Below, piece after piece: positions 9,106 to 17,103 of a DNA stretch of 47,743 bases (positions are counted from its first letter, which is position 1; every line of letters begins with the position of its first letter). The DNA is taken from the NCBI GenBank assembly GCA_947475465.1, contig CANJLK010000023.1:1-47743 (forward strand). Direction: 5' to 3'. The stretch is from Caulobacteraceae bacterium (GTDB taxonomy: Bacteria > Pseudomonadota > Alphaproteobacteria > Caulobacterales > Caulobacteraceae). The notes under the pieces were generated by a model. It was not told where the DNA came from. It did not search any database and was given only the letters and a program-made list of their open reading frames with translations. Made by a program: the position numbers and the translations under genes.

Positions 9106-9956
9106 CCGGCCGGGGCCGGCGGAGGTTCGGGGAAAATACCCGCGAGCGGCCCCGGCGCGGTGGGGTCCCAGCTGTGGCGGCTGCCGACGGTGATGCCCCC
9201 GTCCACGACAAGGTGGGTGCCGGTGACGAAGCCCGCGGCGTCGGAGGCCAGGTAGAGGGCCGCCTGGGCGATGTCCTCGGAAAGGCCGGTCCTGGGGATC
9301 GGCTGGGCCCCGCCGCCGGCCTCGGCGATGTGGGCGGCCAGCTGGTCGGCGGCGGCGCGCGGCAGGCCGAAGGAGGCGCCGAAGATCGAGGTGGCGATCA
9401 GGCCCGGACAGATGGCGTTGACCCGGATGTGGTTAGGCGACAGCTGGGCGGCGGCCACCCTGCTCATCTGGATCACGGCCGCCTTGGCCGAGGAATAGGC
9501 GATGGGCCCCCACCCGGCCTGCAGGCCGGCGATCGAGGCGGTGTTGATGATCGATCCGCCGCCGCGCGCCTGCATCAGCGGCTGGGCGTGCTTCATGCCC
9601 AGCGCCGGGCCACGCACCAGGAGATCGAAGATCCAGCTCCAGCGCTCCGCCTCGATCGCGGCGATGGACAGCATGGTGTCGGAGATGCCGGCGTTGTTGA
9701 AGAGGATGTCCAGGCCGCCGAATTCCGACGCCGCCAGGCCGATGGCCGCGGCGATATCGGCCTCCACGGTCACGTCGCAGTGGGCGTAGCGCACCTTGCC
9801 GGCGAACCGCTGTTCGAGAAGCGCGCCCTTCTCGTCCTGGATATCGGCGGCGATCACCTGCGCCCCCTCGGCCACGAACAGCTCGACGCTGCCCAGCCCG
9901 ATGCCCGAGGCCCCGCCGGTGATCACCGCGACCTTGCCGTCCAAACGTCCCGCCAT
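9102..9956 (-). CDS. SDR family oxidoreductase with an altered catalytic tetrad
   Basis: A 284-residue classical short-chain dehydrogenase. The cofactor site TGGASGIG is at residues ~13-20, with Asp in IAADIQ suggesting NAD(H) preference, and NNAG and NTASIAG are present. The catalytic YSSAK and the structural GTHLVVDGG are also present. The Asn of the N-S-Y-K tetrad, normally in a DVNLRG-like segment, is replaced: this gene reads IFDLLVRGPALGMKHA, with Leu in that position. The C-terminus has a Pro-rich tail (GIFPEPPPAPAG). The stop overlaps the GTG start of the EamA copy 2 gene. Substrate unknown; a reduced or altered activity is possible. Confidence 0.87.
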   Translation of the reverse strand: MAGRLDGKVAVITGGASGIGLGSVELFVAEGAQVIAADIQDEKGALLEQRFAGKVRYAHCDVTVEADIAAAIGLAASEFGGLDILFNNAGISDTMLSIAAIEAERWSWIFDLLVRGPALGMKHAQPLMQARGGGSIINTASIAGLQAGWGPIAYSSAKAAVIQMSRVAAAQLSPNHIRVNAICPGLIATSIFGASFGLPRAAADQLAAHIAEAGGGAQPIPRTGLSEDIAQAALYLASDAAGFVTGTHLVVDGGITVGSRHSWDPTAPGPLAGIFPEPPPAPAG

Positions 9957-10006
9957 GCGGCCTCCTCCGATTGTCAGCCTTCGCGCCAGGCGCGCGAGGG
10001 ACGCTT

Positions 10007-11008
10007 CTAGTCCATGGTGACGACGACCTTGCCGACCGCCTGGCGGCTGGCCAACCGGGTCAGGGCCTCGGCGCCGCGCGCCAGCGGATAGCGTTCCGAG
10101 ACGAAGGGCCGGATCTTGCCCTTGGCGTAGAGGTCGAGCAGTTCGACCAGCGCCTGCTGGTGCAGCTTCGGGTTCTTGGCCACCCAGGCGCCCCAGAAGA
10201 CGCCGACGATATCACAGCCCTTGAGCAAGGTGAGGTTGAGCGGGATCTTCGGGATCTCACCGGCCGCGAACCCGATCACCAGGTACTTGCCCTCCCACGC
10301 GATGGAGCGCAGCGCCGGCTCGGCGTAGCCGCCGCCCACCGCGTCATAGATCACGTCCGCACCGTCGGGGCCGCAGGCCGCCTTGAACTGCTCCGAAAGC
10401 TGCTTCTGGCCGTCGCGGTCGAAGGGTCCTCGGCCATAGACTAGGCCGGCGTCGGCGCCGTGTTTGAGGCAGAGATCCACCTTTTCCTGGCTGGACGCCG
10501 CGGCGATCACCCGCGCGCCCATGGCCTTGGCCAGCTCGATGGCCGCCAGGCCGACGCCGCCCGCCGCCCCGAGCACCAGCAGGGTCTGGCCGGGCTTGAG
10601 GCCAGCCCGGTCCTTGAGCGCATGGTAGCTGGTGCCGTAGGTCAGGACGAAGGCTGAAGCCTCGTCGAAGGGCATGGCGTCGGGGATCTTGGTGACCCGC
10701 GCCGCCTCGATGGCGATCTCCTGCGACATGCCGCCAAAGGTGGTGGTGGCCAGCACCCGGTCGCCGACCTTCACATTGGCCACGCCCTCGCCCACCGCCT
10801 TGACCAGGCCCGCGACCTCGCCCCCCGGCGAGAAGGGACGGGCCGGCTTGAACTGGTACTTGTCCTCGATGATCAGGGTGTCGGGGAAGTTGACGCCGCA
10901 GGCCTTCACCGAGATCACCGCGAAGCCGGGCTTGGCCTCGGGGCTGGGAAGGTCCTCCAGGGACAGGGTGTCCGGACCGCCCACGGCCTTGCTCAACAGC
11001 GCCTTCAT
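10007..11008 (-). CDS. NADPH:quinone oxidoreductase family protein (zinc-free MDR)
   Basis: A 333-residue medium-chain dehydrogenase/reductase of the quinone-reductase branch. It has the N-terminal GroES-like fold with ACGVNFPDTLIIEDKYQ and PFSPGGEVAG (residues ~35-70) and KVGDRVLA. The Rossmann cofactor site is VLGAAGGVGLAAIELAKAMG near residue 145, and the C-terminus has the family's GKVVVTMD. No zinc-binding Cys cluster is present. The likely reaction is NADPH-dependent reduction of quinones or enones. I chose ATG 11008 because an AGGAG sequence lies upstream and the family sequence begins MKALL; the frame stays open to 11086 but upstream residues are atypical. Divergent from rlmN. Confidence 0.87.
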   Translation of the reverse strand: MKALLSKAVGGPDTLSLEDLPSPEAKPGFAVISVKACGVNFPDTLIIEDKYQFKPARPFSPGGEVAGLVKAVGEGVANVKVGDRVLATTTFGGMSQEIAIEAARVTKIPDAMPFDEASAFVLTYGTSYHALKDRAGLKPGQTLLVLGAAGGVGLAAIELAKAMGARVIAAASSQEKVDLCLKHGADAGLVYGRGPFDRDGQKQLSEQFKAACGPDGADVIYDAVGGGYAEPALRSIAWEGKYLVIGFAAGEIPKIPLNLTLLKGCDIVGVFWGAWVAKNPKLHQQALVELLDLYAKGKIRPFVSERYPLARGAEALTRLASRQAVGKVVVTMD

Positions 11009-11107
11009 GCCTGCAACGTCTCCTACCTGGTTCTTGCGTCGGCGGGACGCTAGCCCACCGGTCGGGAGGGCGGAAGCCGCTTCCAACGATTGTTTGAGAC
11101 CGGCGAT

Positions 11108-11136
11108 TTGGAACCATGGGCGGCCTCGCCTATATT
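11108..11136 (+). promoter_or_regulatory. Candidate sigma-70-type promoter of rlmN
   Basis: TTGGAA (11108-11113), a 17-bp spacer and TATATT (11131-11136). The spacing is optimal and the AT-rich -10 box stands out in this GC-rich DNA. It overlaps the first in-frame ATG of the rlmN frame (11116), so that ATG cannot lie in this transcript and the protein probably starts downstream. Prediction from sequence only. Confidence 0.5.
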
Positions 11137-11172
11137 CGGCGTCCTTCCAGAAGGATTCCTCGCAAGTTGGGC

Positions 11173-12339
11173 GTGACCCTCGACCTTTCCCGCGGGCCAG
11201 CCGCCCCGGTGCTGCGCAACCTGTCCGGCATGAGCCGGGCTGAGCTGGCCGCGGCCCTCGTCGATTCGGGCGTGGTGCGGCCCGACAAGGCGCGCATGCG
11301 CGCCACCCAGCTCTGGCGCTGGATCCACCATTACGGGGTCACCGACTTCGCCCTGATGAGCGACGTGGCCAAGGAGATGCGCGCCCTCCTGGCCGAGCAT
11401 TTCACCGTCGCCCGGCCGGAGATCGTCGAGCGGCAGGTGTCGAAGGACGGCACCCGCAAATGGCTGATCCGCACGGCGCCGGGGATCGAGGTGGAGTGCG
11501 TCTACATCCCCGACGTGGGCCGGGCCGGCGCCCTTTGCGTCTCCAGCCAGGTGGGATGCACGCTGAACTGCACTTTCTGCCACACCGGCACCCAGGCGCT
11601 GGTCCGCAACCTGACCGCCGCCGAGATCGTGGCCCAGGTGCAGGTGGCGCGCGACGACCTGGGCGAATGGCCCTCGCCCAGGGAGGACCGCCGGCTCTCC
11701 AACATCGTCTTCATGGGCATGGGCGAGCCGCTCTACAATCTCGACAACGTGGCCCAGGCCATCGACATCATCTCCGACGGCGAGGGGATCGCCATATCCC
11801 GCCGGCGCATCACGGTGTCGACCTCCGGCGTCGTGCCGGAGCTCGAGGCTCTGGGGACCCGCACCCAGGCCATGCTGGCGATCTCGCTGCACGCCACCAA
11901 CGATGCGCTTCGCGAACAGCTGGTGCCGCTGAACAAGAAGTATCCCTTGGCCCAGCTGATGGCCGGCATTCGCGCCTATCCGGGGCTTTCCAACGCCAAG
12001 CGGGTGACCTTCGAATATGTGATGCTCAAGGGCGTCAACGACAGCCCGGCCGAGGCCAAGGCGCTGGTCCAGCTGCTGAAGGGCCTGCCGGCCAAGATCA
12101 ACCTGATCCCCTTCAATCCCTGGCCCGGCAGCCCCTACGAATGCTCCGACTGGGCGACCATCGAGACCTTTGCGGCGATCCTAAACCGGGGCGGCTACGC
12201 CTCTCCCATCCGCACGCCCCGCGGCCGCGACATCCTGGCCGCCTGCGGCCAGCTGAAGAGCGAGAGCGAGAAGGTCCGGGCCAGCGCCCGGCGCAAGGCC
12301 TCGTCGATCGCGGCCCATGACGGATTGACGGACAGCTGA
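11173..12339 (+). CDS. rlmN: Dual-specificity rRNA/tRNA (adenine-C2)-methyltransferase RlmN
   Basis: A radical-SAM enzyme that methylates C2 of A2503 in 23S rRNA and A37 of certain tRNAs. The CxxxCxxC [4Fe-4S] motif is in [20 protein letters not shown], preceded by the family's [18 protein letters not shown]. It continues with [18 protein letters not shown], the glycine SAM-binding segment, and [12 protein letters not shown]. The catalytic C-terminal Cys is in the ILAACGQLK segment. The N-terminal helical domain (residues ~20-85) contains [20 protein letters not shown]. The start is uncertain: ATG 11116, TTG 11167 (11 nt after AAGGA at 11151-11155) and GTG 11173 are in frame. I favour 11173 or 11167 because a promoter overlaps 11116. 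The stop shares one base with the next ATG. Confidence 0.9.
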   Translation: MTLDLSRGPAAPVLRNLSGMSRAELAAALVDSGVVRPDKARMRATQLWRWIHHYGVTDFALMSDVAKEMRALLAEHFTVARPEIVERQVSKDGTRKWLIRTAPGIEVECVYIPDVGRAGALCVSSQVGCTLNCTFCHTGTQALVRNLTAAEIVAQVQVARDDLGEWPSPREDRRLSNIVFMGMGEPLYNLDNVAQAIDIISDGEGIAISRRRITVSTSGVVPELEALGTRTQAMLAISLHATNDALREQLVPLNKKYPLAQLMAGIRAYPGLSNAKRVTFEYVMLKGVNDSPAEAKALVQLLKGLPAKINLIPFNPWPGSPYECSDWATIETFAAILNRGGYASPIRTPRGRDILAACGQLKSESEKVRASARRKASSIAAHDGLTDS

Positions 12340-12767
12340 TGGCCTCGCCGCTGCAGTCGCCGGAGATCCAGGCCTTCGCCACAGGTTTCCCGCTTACCCT
12401 GATGCACGCGGCGGTGACCGTGGCGATCCTGTTCGCCGGCGCCGCGGTCTATGTGCTGCTGACCCCGCACAAGGAGATCACACTGATCCGCGAGGGCAAC
12501 ACCGCCGCGGCGGTGTCCCTGGGCGGCGTGCTGATCGGCCTGGCCATGCCGCTGGCGGTGTCGCTCAAGGCCTCGACCACCGTGGTCGACCTGGCGCTGT
12601 GGGGGGTGGCGACGGTTGCTGTCCAGCTCTTGATCTTCCGGCTGGTGGACCTGGTGCTGCACGGCCTGCCCCGGCGGATCCAGGACGGCGAGATGGCTGC
12701 GGCCGCCATGCTGGTCGGCGCCAAGATCGCCACCGCCCTGATCCTCGCGGCGGCCGTGGCGGGTTGA
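12339..12767 (+). CDS. DUF350 family membrane protein
   Basis: A 142-residue protein with four predicted membrane helices: TLMHAAVTVAILFAGAAVYV, then AAVSLGGVLIGLAMPLAVSL, VVDLALWGVATVAVQLLIFR and MLVGAKIATALILAAAVAG. The conserved acidic/charged ITLIREGNTAAAVSLGG between helices 1 and 2 and RRIQDGEMAAAAMLVG before helix 4 are the DUF350 signature. Function is unknown in the family. It overlaps the rlmN stop by one base (TGATG) and ends 10 bp before the protease gene, so the three genes probably form an operon. Confidence 0.85.
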   Translation: MASPLQSPEIQAFATGFPLTLMHAAVTVAILFAGAAVYVLLTPHKEITLIREGNTAAAVSLGGVLIGLAMPLAVSLKASTTVVDLALWGVATVAVQLLIFRLVDLVLHGLPRRIQDGEMAAAAMLVGAKIATALILAAAVAG

Positions 12768-12777
12768 CCCCGGGCCC

Positions 12778-13602
12778 ATGCACTTCCCCAAGCTTCCCGA
12801 CTGGTTGATCTATGGCGCGGTGGTCGGCGCCCTGGTCCTGGCCGCCGTGGGCCGGCAGGAGCGCACCGACGCGCCGGCCCCGCCGCCGCCGGCCCCTGAG
12901 ATCGAGGGCGCCGCCCTGGGACCTGCGTCGCCCTTCGATCCGGCGGTGGTGGTGGAGGTCTCCGACAAGATCGAGCCGGCCACAGGCACGGCTTTTTCCG
13001 TCGGCCCCTCGGGGCTGTGGATGACCGCCCGCCACGTGGTCGACGGCTGCCGCCAGGCGGCGATCGTCGTCGCGCCCGGCAAGGGCGTCGCCGCCACCGT
13101 GAGCATCGACCCGAACGGCGAGGCGGCGCTGCTGACCACCGACGGCGGCGCGCCGGCGCTTCCCCTGGCGCTGGCGTCAGGGCTGCGGCGGGGCGAGCCG
13201 GCCTTCCATCCGGGCTTCCCCCATGGCCAGCCGGGCGAGGCCAGCTCGCGGCTGATCGGCCGGGAGAACCTGGTGGTCAGGGGCCGTGGCGCGCGGACCG
13301 AACCGGTGCTGGTCTGGGCCGAGAGCGGCCGAACCGACGGCCTGAAGGGCACGCTCGGCGGGCTTTCCGGCGCGCCCGCCCTGGACGACCAGGGTCGGGT
13401 AGTGGGCGTCACCATCGCCGAGGCGCCCCGGCGCGGGCGCATCTACACCACGACCCCGGAAGTCACCGCCCGCACCTTGTTGCACGGGGGTGCGAAGGCG
13501 CAGCCGGGCCTGGGCGCGGCGGTCAACGCCGACAACTACGGCCGGGTCGCCGACGACCTGCGCCGCACGATGCGGGTCGCCCAGGTGGTCTGCCTGACCT
13601 AG
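12778..13602 (+). CDS. Membrane-anchored trypsin-like serine protease
   Basis: A 274-residue protein. Residues ~8-26 (DWLIYGAVVGALVLAAVGRQ) form one membrane anchor or uncleaved signal, followed by a Pro-rich spacer and a trypsin-fold domain expected in the periplasm. The catalytic His is in MTARHVVDGC and Ser in GGLSGAPALDDQG. At the place where families such as DegP/HtrA carry the catalytic Asp (usual D-x-A-L-L), this protein reads NGEAALLTTDG, so Glu replaces Asp; a nearby Asp might substitute. No PDZ domain follows, unlike HtrA. The C-terminus is short and ends in VVCLT. It is the last gene of the rlmN-DUF350 group, directly followed by a palindromic repeat. Substrate unknown. Confidence 0.8.
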   Translation: MHFPKLPDWLIYGAVVGALVLAAVGRQERTDAPAPPPPAPEIEGAALGPASPFDPAVVVEVSDKIEPATGTAFSVGPSGLWMTARHVVDGCRQAAIVVAPGKGVAATVSIDPNGEAALLTTDGGAPALPLALASGLRRGEPAFHPGFPHGQPGEASSRLIGRENLVVRGRGARTEPVLVWAESGRTDGLKGTLGGLSGAPALDDQGRVVGVTIAEAPRRGRIYTTTPEVTARTLLHGGAKAQPGLGAAVNADNYGRVADDLRRTMRVAQVVCLT

Positions 13603-13650
13603 GGCGGGTTCAGGAAAAGTGGGAACCGGTTTTCCGCCCGGAACCCGCCC
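13602..13650. repeat. Palindromic intergenic repeat / bidirectional stem-loop
   Basis: Nested perfect inverted repeats: outer arms gggcgggttc (13602-13611) and gaacccgccc (13641-13650), inner arms ggaaaa (13613-13618) and ttttcc (13630-13635), and the palindrome aaccggtt (13624-13631). It lies between two convergent genes (protease and ampG) and overlaps the last base of the protease stop codon. The core GGAAAAGTGGGAACCGGTTTT resembles a short palindrome dispersed through many alphaproteobacterial genomes. It may also terminate transcription from both sides. Confidence 0.75.
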
Positions 13651-13661
13651 GTCGCCCAGAT

Positions 13662-15008
13662 TTAGATATCAACGGGTCGCGGGGCCCGCGCGGCGAACCG
13701 GGACAGCAGAAGGAAGAGCAGGATCGGCGGGAGCGCCGTCAGGCCCGTGCCGATGAAAGCGATGTCGTAGGCGCCCAGGAGGCCGTGGGCCGGCGTCAGG
13801 CCGTCGATGACCTGGCCGGAGAAGCCCTTCAGGAACTTGCCCAGGAAGGCGTAGGTCGCCGACAGCAGGGCATATTGGGTGGCTGTGTAGCCAAGCCCCG
13901 TCAGGCTGGACATGTAGGCGACCAGCGCCACCCCGGCGAAGGCCTGGGCGAAATTGTCGAGCGCCATCACCGCGGTGAAGGCCCCCAGGCCGTGGTACAG
14001 GGTGAGCAGGGCGAACGCCGCCGTGCCCAGGCCCTGCAGCACCGACCCCAGGATCAGGGTCGGGAAGAGGCCGAAGCGAAGGGCGAAGACCCCGGAGACC
14101 GCGATCCCCACGAAGGCGCCGGGCAGGCCCGTGGCGCCGCGGACCACGGCCACCGCGTCCTTGGTCAGGCCCAGGTCGTGGTAATAGGGATTGTACATCG
14201 GCCCCATGAGGAAATCGGGCAGGCGGTAGGCCGCGATGGCCGCCAGCATCAGAAGCCCCAGAGCCTTGTGCGCGCTGAAGAAGTCGATGAACGGCCCGAC
14301 CACCGCGTCGAAGAAGCCGCGCGGGGTCCACAGCGGCGCCTTCTCGTGCATCACCGCATCGGCGCGGGCCGGTTCGAAGGCGAAGAGGCTGGCCACGACC
14401 CCTATGGCCATCAGGACGGCCATGGCGACATAGGAGACCGGCCAGCCCAGGCGCGCGGCCGCCGCAATGATCGCGGCGTCGGCCACCAGGATGGCGATGC
14501 GGTAGCCCAGCTGGGCGGCCGACGACAGCAGGCCGATCTCTTCGGCGTCGGCGGCGGCCTCGATGCGCCAGGCATCGATCACGATATCCTGGGTCGAGGA
14601 GGCGAAGGCCACGACGACCGCGAAGGCGCCGATCGCGGTCAGGCCGCCGCCGGGGCCTACCACCGCCATGCCGACGAGGCCCGCGGCCACCACGATCTGC
14701 GACAGCACCATCCAGCCGCGCCGCCGGCCCAGCCGGCCCAGCAGGGGCACGTCGACCCGGTCAACCACCGGCGCCCAGAACGGCTTCAGCACATAGGCCA
14801 GGCCCACCCAGGAGATGAAGCCGATGACCTTCAGGCTCGTGCCCTCGTCACGCAGCCAGTAGCCCAGGGTGTTCTGGGTCAGCAGGAACGGCAGGCCGGA
14901 TGCGAAGCCCAGGGCCAGCATGACCGCCACCTTGGGCTGGCGGATCTGGGTCAGGACCTCAAGGGCGCCGCGCTTGCGGCGCGCCGGGGTCTTGCTCGCT
15001 TGGCTCAT
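13662..15008 (-). CDS. ampG: AmpG-type muropeptide permease (MFS)
   Basis: A 448-residue inner-membrane transporter with about twelve helices that imports GlcNAc-anhydro-MurNAc peptides released during cell-wall turnover, using the proton gradient. Diagnostic segments are LALGFASGLPFLLTQNTLGY near the N-terminus, FISWVGLAYVLKPFWAPVVD, the RLGRRRGWMVLSQ loop and SSTQDIVIDAWRIE. The middle linker is followed by a second six-helix half with TGLGYTATQYALLSATYAF. These features fit the AmpG branch of the major facilitator family rather than a drug exporter. It lies 32 bp downstream of the ShkA-like kinase gene on the same strand and may be cotranscribed with it. Confidence 0.87.
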   Translation of the reverse strand: MSQASKTPARRKRGALEVLTQIRQPKVAVMLALGFASGLPFLLTQNTLGYWLRDEGTSLKVIGFISWVGLAYVLKPFWAPVVDRVDVPLLGRLGRRRGWMVLSQIVVAAGLVGMAVVGPGGGLTAIGAFAVVVAFASSTQDIVIDAWRIEAAADAEEIGLLSSAAQLGYRIAILVADAAIIAAAARLGWPVSYVAMAVLMAIGVVASLFAFEPARADAVMHEKAPLWTPRGFFDAVVGPFIDFFSAHKALGLLMLAAIAAYRLPDFLMGPMYNPYYHDLGLTKDAVAVVRGATGLPGAFVGIAVSGVFALRFGLFPTLILGSVLQGLGTAAFALLTLYHGLGAFTAVMALDNFAQAFAGVALVAYMSSLTGLGYTATQYALLSATYAFLGKFLKGFSGQVIDGLTPAHGLLGAYDIAFIGTGLTALPPILLFLLLSRFAARAPRPVDI

Positions 15009-15040
15009 GGTGGCTCCCCGCGGGCGCGGGGCGCCCGGAA

Positions 15041-16579
15041 TCAGCCGACCTTGGCGCGCCTGACCGTCTCCGTCCAGCTAGCCGCTGTCCAGCGGATGAG
15101 CATGGCCCGCAAGTCGTCCGGCGACAGGGGCTTGACCAGGAAGTCATCCATCCCGGCCGCCAGGCAGGCGCGGCGGTCATCGTCGAAGGCGTTGGCGGTG
15201 AGCGCCACGATCGGTGTGGTGAGCCCGCCCTGCCGCAGGGCCGTGGCGGTCTCGATCCCCGACATGCCGGGCATGCGCATGTCCATCAGGATCAGGTCGT
15301 ATTCGCCGACCTTGACCGCGGCCAGGGCCTCGGCGCCGCCGGGCGCATGGTCGATGCTGCAGCCCTCGCGGGTCAGGAGCGCGCGGGCCAGGAGCGCGTT
15401 GATCGGATTGTCCTCGACCAGCAGGATGCGCTTGCCGGGCGCCGCGGCGTTGGAGGCCCGTTCGTCCACCGGCGCCTGGGGCGCAGTCTGGCCGGCGCCG
15501 GCGGCGATCAGCACCCGCTCGGCCAGGGGTTCGCGGCGCAGCGGCTTGATCAGGTAGCCCGCGAACCCGGCGCGACGGTAGGCGGCGATGCGGCCGCGTT
15601 CATCGGGCGACAGCAGGACGATCAACGGCCGCTCGGCCGCGCGGCGCTGGGCGCGGGCGCCCTCGGCCAGAGCGCTGTCGACCAGGACCACATCGCCAGG
15701 CTCGGTGATCCGCAACGCCTGGGCCATGTCGGACGCGGGCGCGGCGCGGCCGCCGCAGGCCTCGATCTGCTGGCAGGCGGCGGCGCGGACGATCGGATTG
15801 CCGGACGCGACGCCTATGGTCCGGCCGGCCAGGCTGGCCGCCGGCTTGGCGCCGCCGACCGGGCGGAACGCCGCCTCGAGCCAGAATCGCGATCCGCCGG
15901 TCTCTGTGGCGTCGACGCCCACCTCGCCCTCCATGGCCAAGGCCAGGCGCCGCGCGATGGCGAGGCCCAGGCCTGCGCCGCCCAGATCGGCATGTGAGGC
16001 GTCAGCCTGGGCGAAGGCGTCGAAGATGCGCTCGCGCTGATCCTCCGAAACCCCCGGACCGGTGTCCTCGACGGTGAAACGGAAGCGGCCCGGCGCGCCC
16101 GAGGCGATGCTGAGCAGGACCCCGCCCGCTTCGGTGAACTTGACCGCGTTACCCGCGAAATTCAGCAGGATCTGACGCAGCCGCGATTCATCGGCGCTGA
16201 TAGCCCGCACGTCGGCCGGCGCGGCCCAGGCGATCTCGATGCCCTTTTCGCGGGCCCGCGGCGACAGGATTTCGCAAACGCCGCGCAGCAGGGTCTCAAC
16301 CTCGACATCGCCCTGGTGCAGCTCGATCCGACCAGCGCCCAGCTTGGCGAAGTCGAGCACGTCGTTGACCAGGGTCAGCAGGTGCTCGCCGCTTTCCCGC
16401 AGAGCCGCGGCATAGGCGCGCTGCTCGGCGGTCAGGCGCGTGCCCTCCAGAAGCCGGGCCATGCCCAGCACGCCGTTGAGGGGCGTGCGGAACTCGTGAC
16501 TGAGGGAGGCCAGCTGCTCGGCGCTGATCTGGGCGAGCCTCGGGCGGCGCAGAGAAAGGGGACGGGAAGGTCGGCGCAT
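15041..16579 (-). CDS. shkA: Cytoplasmic hybrid histidine kinase, ShkA-like (HK - pseudoreceiver - receiver)
   Basis: A 512-residue kinase with no membrane segment or sensory N-terminus. The phosphorylated His is H28 in SLSHEFRTPLNG. The ATPase domain follows with N-box LLNFAGNAVKFT (~139-149), G1 EDTGPGVS and G2 GGAGLGLAI. Residues ~250-360 form a degenerate receiver: the usual acidic pair is lost (GVASGNP), while VDSAL and GYLIKPLRRE remain. A linker with DER (372-374) leads to a complete receiver with LVEDNP and phospho-acceptor D433 (LMDMRMPGM). This order is that of Caulobacter ShkA (CC_0138), which starts the stalk-gene phosphorelay to TacA and is activated by c-di-GMP bound to the pseudoreceiver. 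The Y-x-I-x-P-x-R pattern recalled for that site is present at 342-348. ATG 16579 is chosen over TTG 16588. Orthology is inferred. Confidence 0.85.
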   Translation of the reverse strand: MRRPSRPLSLRRPRLAQISAEQLASLSHEFRTPLNGVLGMARLLEGTRLTAEQRAYAAALRESGEHLLTLVNDVLDFAKLGAGRIELHQGDVEVETLLRGVCEILSPRAREKGIEIAWAAPADVRAISADESRLRQILLNFAGNAVKFTEAGGVLLSIASGAPGRFRFTVEDTGPGVSEDQRERIFDAFAQADASHADLGGAGLGLAIARRLALAMEGEVGVDATETGGSRFWLEAAFRPVGGAKPAASLAGRTIGVASGNPIVRAAACQQIEACGGRAAPASDMAQALRITEPGDVVLVDSALAEGARAQRRAAERPLIVLLSPDERGRIAAYRRAGFAGYLIKPLRREPLAERVLIAAGAGQTAPQAPVDERASNAAAPGKRILLVEDNPINALLARALLTREGCSIDHAPGGAEALAAVKVGEYDLILMDMRMPGMSGIETATALRQGGLTTPIVALTANAFDDDRRACLAAGMDDFLVKPLSPDDLRAMLIRWTAASWTETVRRAKVG

Positions 16580-16619
16580 CCCGCCCAAATAGGCGAAAGC
16601 GCTTAAAGATCGGTCAAGC

Positions 16620-17009
16620 TCAGTCGTCGGCGTTGGCGGCCATTTCGCGGGCGAGCGCCAGCAGGGCGGCGCGGGCCGGGGCCTCGGGAATCAGGTTGAA
16701 AGCCTGCAGAATCTCCAGGGCCCCGGGCTTGGCCAAGGCCCGGAACACGTCGTCATCGTCCTCGCGGCCGGACGGTTCCTCGCCGAGCAGCCACCCCACC
16801 GTCGTGCGCAATGTCTGGGCGGCGATCAGCAGGGTGGAGGCCGCAACCCGGTTAGCGCCGCGCTCGTACTTCTGGACCTGCTGGAAAGAGACGCCCAGCG
16901 CCGCCGCCAGGTCGCTCTGGCTGAGGTCGAGCTGGCGGCGGCGTATGCGCAGCCTGGCCCCGATCGCCAAGTCGAGCTCAGCGACGCGTCCCGCGTCCAT
17001 GGGTTCCAT
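16620..17009 (-). CDS. XRE/Cro-CI family transcriptional regulator
   Basis: A 129-residue DNA-binding protein. Residues ~15-70 form the HTH_3 domain: IGARLRIRRRQLDLSQSDLA, then AALGVSFQQVQKYERGANRV. A helical C-terminal half (VFRALAKPGALEILQAFNLI) has no recognised domain and may dimerise. A GGAGG sequence six bases before ATG 17009 makes the start clear. It lies upstream of the ShkA-like kinase on the same strand (40-bp gap) and is divergent from the LuxR-type gene. Such proteins are common in Caulobacterales, and the target is unknown. Confidence 0.87.
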   Translation of the reverse strand: MEPMDAGRVAELDLAIGARLRIRRRQLDLSQSDLAAALGVSFQQVQKYERGANRVAASTLLIAAQTLRTTVGWLLGEEPSGREDDDDVFRALAKPGALEILQAFNLIPEAPARAALLALAREMAANADD

Positions 17010-17103
17010 CGCCTGCCTCCGTCGCAGCTAAGTTAATACATCTCGCCGCAGGTTTCGCCTTAAAATAGACGCGAAGCGAAAGTCCGGCTTATGTAGTCGC
17101 GTT
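17010..17103. promoter_or_regulatory. Divergent control region between the XRE and LuxR-type genes
   Basis: A 94-bp gap, notably AT-rich for this genome. It holds taaaat at 17061-17066 (plus) and, on the minus strand, tattaa (17037-17032), both usable as -10 elements of divergent promoters. A GGAGG ribosome-binding site for the XRE gene is at its left end. The two TTAA copies are too far apart for a CtrA site (TTAA-N7-TTAA). Confidence 0.4.

Noticed and set aside
13017..15557. 846-codon plus-strand open frame
   Set aside because: Shadow of the protease (other frame) and antisense of ampG and the ShkA-like kinase; no domain and atypical composition.
17010..17103. Possible CtrA box (TTAA-N7-TTAA) in the XRE/LuxR divergent region
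   Set aside because: The two TTAA copies are separated by more than 20 bases, far from the required seven.
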